Assembly (NCBI RefSeq): GCF_029227915.1
Contig: NC_079888.1
Coordinates: 21,742,001-21,806,000, forward strand
Source of the DNA: Hydractinia symbiolongicarpus
Lineage: Eukaryota > Cnidaria > Hydrozoa > Anthoathecata > Hydractiniidae
Length of the DNA: 64,000 nt
Direction of reading: 5' to 3'
Shown here one piece after another: positions 39,601 through 52,475 of this stretch. The notes below the pieces were generated by a model that saw nothing but the letters and a program-made list of their open reading frames with translations, did not search any database and was not told the DNA's origin. Made by a program: the position numbers and the translations under genes. Every line of letters begins with the position of its first letter. Positions within the stretch are counted from its first letter, which is position 1.

Positions 39601-41764
39601 GGATTTACGGGAAATTGCGGGAGTTCGATTGCCGGCGATTAAACCTCTTTGATTAAGCGTCTCATCAAAAATGAAAACATATTTGAAAACTACAAGTCTC
39701 ATGCGTTTTAGTGGTGAAAAAATAATTTAAAAAATCGTTCGGGAAATGAGTTTACTCCCTGGGTACTTTCTTTGTATACATTCGGCTATACAGGCCAAGC
39801 CCGGGATTTACGCAAAATCGCGGGTTTTCGTTTGCCGGCGATTAAACCACTTTCATTAAGCGTCTCATCAAAAATGAAAACATTTCTGAAAACTACAAGT
39901 CTCATGCGTTTTAGTGGTGAAAAAAAAATTTAAAAAATCGTTCGGGAAATGAGTTTACTCCCTGGGTACTTTCTTTGCATACTTTGGACTATACGGGCCG
40001 AGTCCGGGATTTACGGGAAATCGCGGATTTTCGTTTGAGGGCGATTAAACTTCTTTTATTCAGCGCCTCATCAAAAATGAAAACATTTTTGAAAACTAGA
40101 AGTCTCATGCGTTGTAGTGGTGAAAAAATAATTTAAAAAATCTTTCGGAAAATGAGTTTACTCCCTTGGTACTTTCTTTGTATACTTTTGACTATACAGG
40201 CCAAGCCCGGGATTTACGGGAAATCGCGGGTTTTCGTTTGCCGCCGATTAAACTTCTTTTATTCAGCGTCTCATCAAAAATGAAAACATTTTTGAGAACT
40301 ACAAGTCTTATGCGTTGTAGTGGTGAAAAAATTATTTAAAAAATCGGTCGGAAAATGAGTTTACTCCCTGGGTACTTTCTTTGTATACTTTTGACTATAC
40401 GGGCCGAGTCCGGGGTTTACGGGATATCGCGGGATTTCGTTTGCCGGCGATTGAACCTCTTTCATTAAGCGTCTCATCAAAAATGAAAACATTTTTGAAA
40501 ACTACAAGTCTCATGCGTTTTAGTGGTAAAAAAATAATTTAAAAATCGTTCGGGAAATAAGTTTACTCCCTGGGTACTTTCTTTGTATACTTTTGACCAT
40601 ACGGGCCCAGTCCCGGATTTACGGGAAATCGCGGATTTTCGTTTGAGGGCGATTAAACTTCTTTTATTCAGCGTCTCATCAAAAATGAAAACATTTTTGA
40701 AAACTACAAGTCTCATGCGTTTTAGTGGTAAAAAAATAATTTAAAAATCGTTCGGGAAATAAGTTTACTCCCTGGGCACTTTCTTTGTATACATTTGACC
40801 ATACGGGCCCAGTCCTGCATTTACGGGAAATCGCGGATTTTCGTTTGAGGACGATTAAACTTCTTTTATTCAGCGTCTCATCAAAAATGAAAACATTTTT
40901 GAAAACTACAAGTCTCATGCGTTGTAGTGGTGAAAAAATAATTTAAAAAATCGTTTTGGAAATGAGTTTACACACAGGGGACTTTCTTTGTATACATTCG
41001 ACTATACAGGCCAAGCCCGGGATTTACGGGAAATCGCGGATTTTCGTTTGCCGGCGATTAAACCACTTTCATTAAGCGTCTCATCAAAAATGAAAACATT
41101 TCTGAAAACTACAAGTCTCATGCGTTTTAGTGGTGAAAAAATAATTTAAAAAATTGTTCGGGAAATGAGTTTACTCCCTGGGTACTTTCTTTGAATACTT
41201 TTGACTATACGGGCCGAGTCCGGGGTTTACGGGAAATGGCGGGTTTTCGTTTACCAGCGATTAAACTTCTTTTAATCAGCGTCCTATCAAATATGAAAAC
41301 ATTTTTGAAAACTACAAGTCACATGCGTTTTAGTGGTAAAAAAATAATATAAAAATTCGTTCGGAAAATAAGTTTACTCCCTGGGTACTTTCTTTGAATA
41401 CCTTTGACTACACGGGCCGAGTCCAAGGTTTACGGGAAATGGCGGGTTTTCGTTTCCAGGCGATTAAACTTCTTTTATTCAGCGTCTCATCAAAAATGAA
41501 AACAATTTTGAAAACTACAAGTCTGATGCGTCTTAGTGGTGAAAAAATAATTTAAAAAATCGTTCGGGAAATGAGTTTACTCCCTGGGTACTTTCTTTGT
41601 ATACTTTTGACTATACGGGCCGAGTCCGGGATTTACTGGAAGTCGCGGGTTTTCGTTTGAGGGCGATTAAACTTCTTTTATTCAGCGTCTCCTCAAAAAT
41701 GAAAACATTTTTAAAAACTACAAGTCTCATGCGTTTTAGTGTTGAAAAAATAATTTAAAAAATC
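36694..41764. repeat. Block C copy 3: 19-mer minus three plus nine, 5071 bp (25 monomers)
   Basis: Monomers 3-6 collapse into one through the hybrid at 37100, removing three monomers. Between monomer 8 (frame at 37480) and the GGGCCC pair there are nine extra monomers. They come from repeating the GCATACTTTGGAC section (near 38151, 38962 and 39976) with the TTTACTGCCTGGG, ACCAGTCTCATGCC and GGAGTTCGATTGCC types, two of which also occur in copy 0. The 1425 bp from the pair to the next unit is unchanged. No gene is visible. Confidence 0.83.
37100..37302. repeat. Hybrid monomer, HOR positions 3 and 6 fused
   Basis: It starts as monomer 3 (GTTCGGGAAATGAG, CTCCCTGGGTACTTTC) and after GTATAC continues as monomer 6 (ATTTGACTATACGGGCCAAG, GATTTATGGG, CATTATGCG). 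Three monomers are missing relative to copy 1, and the fused monomer has normal length. Confidence 0.82.
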
Positions 41765-44700
41765 GTTCTGGAAATGAGTTTACTCACAGGGTACTTTCTT
41801 TGTATACATTCGACTATACGGGCCAAGCCCGGGATTTACGGGAAATCGCGGGTTTTCGTTTGCCGGTGATTAAACCTCCTTCATTAGGCGTCTGATCAAA
41901 AATGAAAACATTTTTGAAAACTACAAGTCTCATGCGTTTTAGTGGTGAAAAAAAAAATTTAAAAAATCGTTCGGGAAATGAGTTTACTCCCTGGGTACTT
42001 TCTTTGTATACATTCGACTACACGGCCAAGCCCCGGATTTACGGGAAATCGCGGGATTTCGTTTGCCGGCGATTAAACCTTTTTCATTAAGCGTCTCATC
42101 AAAAATGAAAACATTTTTGAAAACTACAAGCCTCATGCGTTTTAGTGGTGAAAAAATAATTTAAAAAATCGTTCGGGAAATGAGTTTACTCCCTGGGTAC
42201 TTTCTTTGTATACTTTTGACTATACGGGCCGAGTCCAGGATTTACGGGAAATCGCGGATTTTCGTTTGCCGGCAATTAAACTTCTTTCATTCAGCGTCCC
42301 ATCAAATATAAAAACATTTTTGAAAACTACAAGTCTCATGCGTTTAGTAGTGAAAAAATAATTTAAAAAATCGTTCCGGGAATGAGTTTACGCCCTGGGT
42401 ACTTTCTTTGTATACTTTTGACTATACTGGCCGAGTCCAGGATTTACGGGAAATCGCGGAGATTCGTTTGCCGGCGATTAAACTTCTTTTATTCAGCGTC
42501 CCATCAAATATGAAAACATTTTTGAAAACTATAAGTCTCATGCGTTTAGTGGTAAAAAAATAATACAAAAAATCGTTCGGGAAATGAGTTTACTCCCTGG
42601 GTACTTTCTTTGTATACTTTTGACTATACGGGCCGAGTCCGGGGTTTACGGGAAATGGCGGATTTTCGTTAGCCGGCGATTAAACTTCTTTTATTCAGCG
42701 TCTCATCAAAAATGAAAACATTTTTGAAAACTACAAGTCTCATGCGTTTTAGTGGTGAAAAGATAATTTAAAAAATCGTTTTGGAAATGAGTTTACTCAC
42801 AGGGTACTTTTTTTGTATACATTTGACTATACGGGCCAAGCCCGGGATTTATGGGAAATCGCGGGTTTTCGTTTGCCGGCGATTAAACCACTTTCATTAT
42901 GCGTCTCATTAAAAATGAAAACATTTCTGAAAACTACAAGTCTCATGCGTTTTAGTGGTGAAAAAATAATTTAAAAAATCGTTCGGGAAATGAGTTTACT
43001 CACAGGGTACTTTCTTTGTATACATTCGACTATACGGGCCAAGCCCGGGATTTACGGGAAGTCGCGGGTTTTCGTTTGCCGGCGATTAAACTTCTTTCAT
43101 TAAGCGTCTCATCAAAAATGAAAACATTTTTGAAAACTAAAAGTCTCAGGCGTTTTAGTGGTGAAAAAAAAATTAAAAAAACGTTCGGGAAATGAGTTTA
43201 CTCCCTGGGTACTTTCTTTGTATACTTTGGATTATACGGGCGAAGTCTGGGATTTACGGAAAATCGCAAATTTTCGTTTGAGGGCGATTAAACTTCTTTT
43301 ATTCAGCGCCTCATCAAAAATGAAAACATTTTTGAAAACTACAAGTCTCATGCGTTGTAGTGGTGAAAAAATAATTTAAAAAATCGTTCGAAAAATGAGT
43401 TTACTCCCTGGGTACTTTCTTTGTATACTTTTGACTATACGAGCCGAGTCCGGGGTTTACGGGAAATGGCGGGTTTTCGTTTGCCGGCAATTAAACTTCT
43501 TCTATTCAGCGTCTCATCAAAAATGAAAACATTTTCGAAAACTACTAGTCTCATGCCTTTTAGTGGTGAGAAGATAATTTAAAAAATCGTTTTGGAAATG
43601 AGTTTACTCCCAGGGTACTTTCTTTGTATACATTCGGCTATACAGGCCAAGCCCGGGATTTACGGGAAATCGCGGGTTTTCGTTTGCCGGCGATTAAACC
43701 ACTTTCATTAAGCGTCTCTTCAAAAATGAAAACATTTTTGAAAACTACAAGTCTCATGCGTTTTAGTGGTGAAAAAAAAATTTAAAAAATCGTTCGGGAA
43801 ATGAGTTTACTCCCTGGGTACTTTCTTTGCATACTTTGGACTATACGGGCCGAGTCCGGGATTTACGGGAAATCGCGGATTTTTGTTTGAGGGCGATTAA
43901 ACTTCTTTTATTCAGCGCCTCATCAAAAATGAAAACATTTTTGAAAACTAGAAGTCTCATGCGTTGTAGTGGTGAAAAAATAATTTAAAAAATCTTTCGG
44001 AAAATGAGTTTACTGCCTGGGTACTTTCTTTGTATACTTTTGACTATACGGGCCGAGTCCGGGGTTTACGGGAAATGGCGGGTTTTCGTTTGCCGGCAAT
44101 TAAACTTCTTCTATTCAGCGTCTCATCAAAAATGAAAACATTTTTGAAAACTACCAGTCTCATGCCTTTTAGTGGTGAGAAGATAATTTAAAAAATCGTT
44201 TTGGAAATGAGTTTACTCCCAGGGTACTTTCTTTGTATACATTCGGCTATACAGGCCAAGCCCGGGATTTACGGGAAATCGCGGGTTTTCGTTTGCCGGC
44301 GATTAAACCACTTTCATTAAGCGTCTCATCAAAAATGAAAACATTTTTGAAAACTACAAGTCTCATGCGTTTTAGTGGTGAAAAAAAAATTTAAAAAATC
44401 GTTCGGGAAATGAGTTTACTCCCTGGGTACTTTCTTTGTATACATTCGACTATACAGGCCAAGCCCGGGATTTACGGGAAATTGCGGGAGTTCGATTGCC
44501 GGCGATTAAACCTCTTTGATTAAGCGTCTCATCAAAAATGAGAACATATTTGAAAACTACAAGTCTCATGCGTTTTAGTGGTGAAAAAATAATTTAAAAA
44601 ATCGTTCGGGAAATGAGTTTACTCCCTGGGTACTTTCTTTGTATACATTCAGCTATACAGGCCAAGCCCGGGATTTACGCAAAATCGCGGGTTTTCGTTT

Positions 44701-46345
44701 GCCGGCGATTAAACCACTTTCATTAAGCGTCTCATGAAAAATGAAAACATTTCTGAAAACTACAAGTCTCATGCGTTTTAGTGGTGAAAAAATAATTTAA
44801 AAAATCGTTCGGGAAATGAGTTTACTCCCTTGGTACTTTCTTTGTATACTTTTGACTATACAGGCCAAGCCCGGGATTTACGGGAAATCGCGGGTTTTCG
44901 TTTGCCGCCGATTAAACTTCTTTTATTCAGCGTCTCATCAAAAATGAAAACATTTTTGAGAACTACAAGTCTTATGCGTTGTAGTGGTGAAAAAATTATT
45001 TAAAAAATCGGTCGGAAAATGAGTTTACTCCCTGGGTACTTTCTTTGTATACTTTTGACTATACGGGCCGAGTCCGGGGTTTACGGGATATCGCGGGATT
45101 TCGTTTGCCGGCGATTGAACCTCTTTCATTAAGCGTCTCATCAAAAATGAAAACATTTTTGAAAACTACAAGTCTCATGCGTTTTAGTGGTAAAAAAATA
45201 ATTTAAAAATCGTTCGGGAAATAAGTTTACTCCCTGGGTACTTTCTTTGTATACTTTTGACCATACGGGCCCAGTCCCGGATTTACGGGAAATCGCGGAT
45301 TTTCGTTTGAGGGCGATTAAACTTCTTTTATTCAGCGTCTCATCAAAAATGAAAACATTTTTGAAAACTACAAGTCTCATGCGTTTTAGTGGTAAAAAAA
45401 TAATTTAAAAATCGTTCGGGAAATAAGTTTACTCCCTGGGCACTTTCTTTGTATACCTTTGACCATACGGGCCCAGTCCCGGATTTACGGGAAATCGCGG
45501 ATTTTCGTTTGAGGGCGATTAAACTTCTTTTATTCAGCGTCTCATCAAAAATGAAAACATTTTTGAAAACTACAAGTCTCATGCGTTGTAGTGGTGAAAA
45601 AATAATTCAAAAAATCGTTTTGGAAATGAGTTTACACACAGGGTACTTTCTTTGTATACATTCGACTATACAGGCCAAGCCCGGGATTTACGGGAAATCG
45701 CGGATTTTCGTTTGCCGGCGATTAAACCACTTTCATTAAGCGTCTCATCAAAAATGAAAACATTTCTGAAAACTACAAGTCTCATGCGTTTTAGTGGTGA
45801 AAAAATAATTTAAAAAATTGTTCGGGAAATGAGTTTACTCCCTGGGTACTTTCTTTGAATACTTTTGACTATACGGGCCGAGTCCGGGGTTTACGGGAAA
45901 TGGCGGGTTTTCGTTTACCAGCGATTAAACTTCTTTTAATCAGCGTCCCATCAAATATGAAAACATTTTTGAAAACTACAAGTCACATGCGTTTTAGTGG
46001 TAAAAAAATAATATAAAAATTCGTTCGGAAAATAAGTTTACTCCCTGGGTACTTTCTTTGAATACTTTTGACTACACGGGCCGAGTCCAAGGTTTACGGG
46101 AAATGGCGGGTTTTCGTTTCCAGGCGATTAAACTTCTTTTATTCAGCGTCTCATCAAAAATGAAAACAATTTTGAAAACTACAAGTCTGATGCGTCTTAG
46201 TGGTGAAAAAATAATTTAAAAAATCGTTCGGGAAATGAGTTTACTCCCTGGGTACTTTCTTTGTATACTTTTGACTATACGGGCCGAGTCCGGGATTTAC
46301 GGGAAGTCGCGGGTTTTCGTTTGAGGGCGATTAAACTTCTTTTAT
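41765..46345. repeat. Block C copy 4: 19-mer plus four monomers, truncated at the end
   Basis: Monomers 1-8 are as in copy 1 (1256 bp between the monomer-2 and monomer-8 frames at 41902 and 43158). Four extra monomers lie before the GGGCCC pair, including TTTACTGCCTGGG near 44005 and GGAGTTCGATTGCC near 44487. Monomers 16-18 follow. The 19th matches as far as GTTTGAGGGCG near 46320, but then continues with GTCTCATC and GTTGTAG and runs into the GGAATAGTGG monomer of block D, where GTCTCCTC and the next monomer 1 were expected. Confidence 0.82.
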
Positions 46346-46621
46346 TCAGCGTCTCATCAAAAATGAAAACATTTTTGAAAACTACAAGTCTCATGCGTTG
46401 TAGTGGTGAAAAAATGGAATAGTGGAAATGAGTTTACACCCTGGGTACTTTCTTTCTATACTTTTGACTATACGGGCTGAGCCCGGGATTTACGGGAAAT
46501 GGCGGGTTTTCGCTTGCCGCCGATTAAACTTCTTTTATTCAGAGTCTCATCAAAAATGAAAACATTTTTGAGAACTACAAGTCTTATGCGTTGTAGTGGT
46601 GAAAAAATTATTTAACAAATC

Positions 46622-46823
46622 GGTCGGAAAATGAGTTTACTCCCTGGGTACTTTCTTTGTATACTTTTGACCATACGGGCCCAGTCCCGGATTTACGGGA
46701 AATCGCGGATTTTCGTTTGAGGGCGATTAAACTTCTTTTATTCAGCGTCTCATCAAAAATGAAAACATTTTTGAAAACTACAAGTCTCATGCGTTTTAGT
46801 GGTAAAAAAATAATTTAAAAATC
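46622..46823. repeat. Hybrid monomer, GGTCGG type fused to GGGCCC type
   Basis: The 5' part, after TTTAACAAATCG, reads GTCGGAAAATGAG with CTCCCTGGGTAC, like HOR position 13. After TATACTTTT it switches to GACCATACGGGCCC, like position 14. In the related segment near 50463-50870 these are separate monomers. Confidence 0.75.
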
Positions 46824-48836
46824 GTTCGGGAAATAAGTTTACTCCCTGGGCACTTTCTTTGTATACCTTTGACCATACGGGCCCAGTCCCGGATTTACGG
46901 GAAATCGCGGATTTTCGTTTGAGGGCGATTAAACTTCTTTTATTCAGCGTCTCATCAAAAATGAAAACATTTTTGAAAACTACAAGTCTCATGCGTTGTA
47001 GTGGTGAAAAAATAATTTAAAAAATCGTTTTGGAAATGAGTTTACACACAGGGTACTTTCTTTGTATACATTCGACTATACAGGCCAAGCCCGGGATTTA
47101 CGGGAAATCGCGGATTTTCGTTTGCCGGCGATTAAACCACTTTCATTAAGCGTCTCATCAAAAATGAAAACATTTCTGAAAACTACAAGTCTCATGCGTT
47201 TTAGTGGTGAAAAAATAATTTAAAAAATTGTTCGGGAAATGAGTTTACTCCCTGGGTACTTTCTTTGAATACTTTTGACTATACGGGCCGAGTCCGGGGT
47301 TTACGGGAAATGGCGGGTTTTCGTTTACCAGCGATTAAACTTCTTTTATTCAGCGTCTCATCAAAAATGAAAACATTTTTGAGAACTACAAGTCTTATGC
47401 GTTGTAGTGGTGAAAAAATTATTTAAAAAATTGGTCGGAAAATGAGTTTACTCCCTGGGTACTTTCTTTGTATACTTTTGACTATACGGGCCGAGTCCGG
47501 GGTTTACGGGATATCGCGGGATTTCGTTTGCCGGCGATTGAACCTCTTTCATTAAGCGTCTCATCAAAAATGAAAACATTTTTGAAAACTACAAGTCTCA
47601 TGTGTTTTAGTGGTAAAAAAATAATTTAAAAATCGTTCGGGAAATAAGTTTACTCCCTGGGTACTTTCTTTGTATACTTTTGACCATACGGGCCCAGTCC
47701 CGGATTTACGGGAAATCGCGGATTTTCGTTTGAGGGCGATTAAACTTCTTTTATTCAGCGTCTCATCAAAAATGAAAACATTTTTGAAAACTACAAGTCT
47801 CATGCGTTTTAGTGGTAAAAAAATAATTTAAAAATCGTTCGGGAAATAAGTTTACTCCCTGGGCACTTTCTTTGTATACCTTTGACCATACGGGCCCAGT
47901 CCCGGATTTACGGGAAATCGCGGATTTTCGTTTGAGGGCGATTAAACTTCTTTTATTCAGCGTCTCATCAAAAATGAAAACATTTTTGAAAACTACAAGT
48001 CTCATGCGTTGTAGTGGTGAAAAAATAATTTAAAAAATCGTTTTGGAAATGAGTTTACACACAGGGTACTTTCTTTGTATACATTCGACTATACGTGCCA
48101 AGCCCGGGATTTACGGGAAATCGCGGATTTTCGTTTGCCGGCGATTAAACCACTTTCATTAAGCGTCTCATCAAAAATGAAAACATTTCTGAAAACTACA
48201 AGTCTCATGCGTTTTAGTGGTGAAAAAATAATTTAAAAAATTGTTCGGGAAATGAGTTTACTCCCTGGGTACTTTCTTTGAATACTTTTGACTATACGGG
48301 CCGAGTCCGGGGTTTACGGGAAATGGCGGGTTTTCGTTTACCAGCGATTAAACTTCTTTTAATCAGCGTCCCATCAAATATGAAAACATTTTTGAAAACT
48401 ACAAGTCACATGCGTTTTAGTAGTAAAAAAATAATTTAAAAAATCGTTCGGAAAATGAGTTTACTCCCTGGGTACTTTCTTTGTATACTTTTGACTATAC
48501 GGGCCGAGTCCGGGGTTTACGGGAAATGGCGGTTTTCGTTTGCCGTCGATTAAACTTCTTTTATTCAGCGTCTCATCAAAAATGAAAACATTTTTGAAAA
48601 CTACAAGTCTCATGCGTTGTAGTGGTGAAAAAATATTTTAAAAAATCGTTCGGAAAATGAGTTTACTCCCTGGGTACTTTCTTTGTATACTTTTGACTAT
48701 ACGGGCCGAGTCTGGGGTTTAGTGGAAAAGGCGGGTTTTCGTTTGCCGGCGATTAAACTTCTTTTATTCAGCGTCTCATTAAAAATGAAAACATTTTTGA
48801 AAACTACAAGTCTCAGGCGTTGTAGTGGTGAAAAAA

Positions 48837-48860
48837 TGGAATAGTGGAAATGAGTTTACA
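48837..48860. repeat. Example of the 10 bp-deleted monomer junction (GGAATAGTGG)
   Basis: The usual tail GAAAAAATAATTTAAAAAAT joined to CGTTCGGGAAATGAG is replaced by GAAAAAAT-GGAATAGTGG-AAATGAG, shortening the junction by about 10 bp. The same form recurs at 46415, 48837, 52476, 53684, 55297, 57111, 57710, 58917, 60124 and 61331, with a GGATTAGTGG version at 63551. It is absent before 46.4 kb, so it defines the right-hand part of the window. Confidence 0.9.
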
Positions 48861-51800
48861 CCCTGGGTACTTTCTTTGTATACTTTTGACTATACGGGCT
48901 GAGCCCGGGATTTACGGGAAATGACGGGTTTTTGCTTGCCGGTGATTAAACTTCTTTTATTCAGCGTCTCATCAAAAATGAAAACATTTTTGAAAACTGC
49001 AAGTCTCATGCGTTGTAGTGGTGAAAAGATAAATTAAAAAATCGGTCGGAAAATGAGTTTACTCCGTGGGTACTTCCTTTGTATACTTTTGACTATACGG
49101 GCCGAGTCCGGGGTTTACGGTAAATGGCGGGTTTTCGTTTGCCGGCGATTAAACTTCTTTTATTCAGCGTCTCATCAAAAATGAAAACATTTTTGAAAGC
49201 TACAAGTCTCATGCGTTTTAGTGGTGAAAAAATAATTTAAAAAATCGTTCGGAAAATGAGTTTACTCCCTGGGTACTTTCTTTGTATACTTTTGACTATA
49301 CGGGCCGAGTCCGAGGTTTACGGGAAATGGTGGTTTTCGTTTGCCGGCGATTAAACTTCTTTCATTCAGCGTCTCATCAAAAATGAAAACAATTTTGAGA
49401 ACTACAAGTCTCATGCGTTTTAGTGGTGAAAAGATAATTTAAAAAATCGTTTTGGAAATGAGTTTACTCCCAGGGTACTTTCTTTGTATACATTCGACTA
49501 TACGGGCCAAACCCGGGATTTACGGGAAATCGCGGGTTTTCGTTTGCCGGCGATTAAACCACTTTCATTAAGCGTCTCATCAAAAATGAAAACATTTCTG
49601 AAAACTGCAAGTCTCATGCGTTTTAGTAGTGAAAAAATAATTTAAAAAATCGTTCGGGAAATGAGTTTACTCCCTGGGTACTTTCTTTGTATACTTTTAA
49701 CTATACGCGCCGAGTCCGGTATTTACGGGAAATCGCGGGTTTTCGCTTGCCGGCGATTAAACTTCTTTTATTCAGCGTCTCCTCAAAAATGAAAACATTT
49801 TTAAAAACTACAAGTCTCATGCGTTGTAGTGGTGAAAAAATAATTTAAAAAATCGTTTTGGAAATGAGTTTACTCACAGGGTACTTTCTTTGTATACATT
49901 CGACTATACGGGCCAAACCCGGGATTTACGGAAAATCGCGTGTTTTCGTTTGCCGGCGATTAAACCACTTTCATTAAGCGTCTCATCAAAAATAAAAACA
50001 TTTTTGAAAACTGCAAGTCTCATGCGTTTTAGTAGTGAAAAAATAATTTAAAAAATCGTTCGTGAAATGAGTTTACTCCCTGGGTACTTTCTTTGTATAC
50101 TTTTAACTATACGTGCCGAGTCCGGTATTTACGGGAAATCGCGGGTTTTCGCTTGCCGGCGATTAAACTTCTTTTATTCAGCGTCTCCTCACAAATGAAA
50201 ACATTTTTAAAAACTACAAGTCTCATGCGTTGTAGTGGTGAAAAAATAATTTAAAAAATCGTTCGGAAAATGAGTTTCCACCCTGGGTACTTTCTTTCTA
50301 TACTTTTGACTATACGGGCTGAGCCCGGGATTTACGGGAAATGGCGGGTTTTCGCTTGCCGCCGATTAAACTTCTTTTATTCAGAGTCTCATCAAAAATG
50401 AAAACATTTTTGAGAACTACAAGTCTTATGCGTTGTAGTGGTGAAAAAATTATTTAACAAATCGGTCGGAAAATGAGTTTACTCACTGGGTACTTTCTTT
50501 GTATACTTTTGACTATACGGGCCGAGTCCGGGGTTTACGGGATATCGCGGGATTTCGTTTGCCGGCGATTGAACCTCTTTCATTAAGCGTCTCATCAAAA
50601 ATGAAAACATTTTTGAAAACTACAAGTCTCATGCGTTTTAGTGGTAAAAAAATAATTTAAAAATCGTTCGGGAAATAAGTTTACTCCCTGGGTACTTTCT
50701 TTGTATACTTTTGACCATACGGGCCCAGTCCCGGATTTACGGGAAATCGCGGATTTTCGTTTGAGGGCGATTAAACTTCTTTTATTCAGCGTCTCATCAA
50801 AAATGAAAACATTTTTGAAAACTACAAGTCTCATGCGTTTTAGTGGTAAAAAAATAATTTAAAAATCGTTCGGGAAATAAGTTTACTCCCTGGGCACTTT
50901 CTTTGTATACCTTTGACCATACGGGCCCAGTCCCGGATTTACGGGAAATCGCGGATTTTCGTTTGAGGGCGATTAAACTTCTTTTATTCAGCGTCTCATC
51001 AAAAATGAAAACATTTTTGAAAACTACAAGTCTCATGCGTTGTAGTGGTGAAAAAATAATTTAAAAAATCGTTTTGGAAATGAGTTTACACACAGGGTAC
51101 TTTCTTTGTATACATTCGACTATACAGGCCAAGCCCGGGATTTACGGGAAATCGCGGATTTTCGTTTGCCGGCGATTAAACCACTTTCATTAAGCGTCTC
51201 ATCAAAAATGAAAACATTTCTGAAAACTACAAGTCTCATGCGTTTTAGTGGTGAAAAAATAATTTAAAAAATTGTTCGGGAAATGAGTTTACTCCCTGGG
51301 TACTTTCTTTGAATACTTTTGACTATACGGGCCGAGTCCGGGGTTTACGGGAAATGGCGGGTTTTCGTTTACCAGCGATTAAACTTCTTTTATTCAGCGT
51401 CTCATCAAAAATGAAAACATTTTTGAGAACTACAAGTCTTATGCGTTGTAGTGGTGAAAAAATTATTTAAAAAATTGGTCGGAAAATGAGTTTACTCCCT
51501 GGGTACTTTCTTTGTATACTTTTGACTATACGGGCCGAGTCCGGGGTTTACGGGATATCGCGGGATTTCGTTTGCCGGCGATTGAACCTCTTTCATTAAG
51601 CGTCTCATCAAAAATGAAAACATTTTTGAAAACTACAAGTCTCATGCGTTTTAGTGGTAAAAAAATAATTTAAAAATCGTTCGGGAAATAAGTTTACTCC
51701 CTGGGTACTTTCTTTGTATACTTTTGACCATACGGGCCCAGTCCCGGATTTACGGGAAATCGCGGATTTTCGTTTGAGGGCGATTAAACTTCTTTTATTC

Positions 51801-52475
51801 AGCGTCTCATCAAAAATGAAAACATTTTTGAAAACTACAAGTCTCATGCGTTTTAGTGGTAAAAAAATAATTTAAAAATCGTTCGGGAAATAAATTTACT
51901 CCCTGGGCACTTTCTTTGTATACCTTTGACCATACGGGCCCAGTCCCGGATTTACGGGAAATCGCGGATTTTCGTTTGAGGGCGATTAAACTTCTTTTAT
52001 TCAGCGTCTCATCAAAAATGAAAACATTTTTGAAAACTACAAGTCTCATGCGTTGTAGTGGTGAAAAAATAATTTAAAAAATCGTTTTGGAAATGAGTTT
52101 ACACACAGGGTACTTTCTTTGTATACATTCGACTATACGTGCCAAGCCCGGGATTTACGGGAAATCGCGGATTTTCGTTTGCCGGCGATTAAACCACTTT
52201 CATTAAGCGTCTCATCAAAAATGAAAACATTTCTGAAAACTACAAGTCTCATGCGTTGTAGTGGTGAAAAAATATTTTAAAAAATCGTTCGGAAAATGAG
52301 TTTACTCCCTGGGTACTTTCTTTGTATACTTTTGACTATACGGGCCGAGTCTGGGGTTTAGTGGAAAAGGCGGGTTTTCGTTTGCCGGCGATTAAACTTC
52401 TTTTATTCAGCGTCTCATTAAAAATGAAAACATTTTTGAAAACTACAAGTCTCAGGCGTTGTAGTGGTGAAAAAA

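Larger units (their letters stand above)
46346..52475. repeat. Block D, first part: mosaic with a 4044 bp-offset duplication
   Basis: The section from about 46430 to 48240 matches about 50270 to 52260; over most of it the offset is exactly 4044 bp (GTTTTGG with CACACAGG at 47027 and 51071; first GGGCCC-pair frame at 47564 and 51608). Rare markers shared by both are CAGAGTCTC, TTTAACAAATCGG, AAATTGGTCGG and ATACGTGCCAAG. The left copy has lost one or more monomers through the hybrid at 46622. Between the copies lie types with ATGGCGGTTTTCG (one G short), GTCTGGGGTTTAGTGG, GGAATAGTGG and GATAAATTAAAAAATCGG. No gene is visible. Confidence 0.75.
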
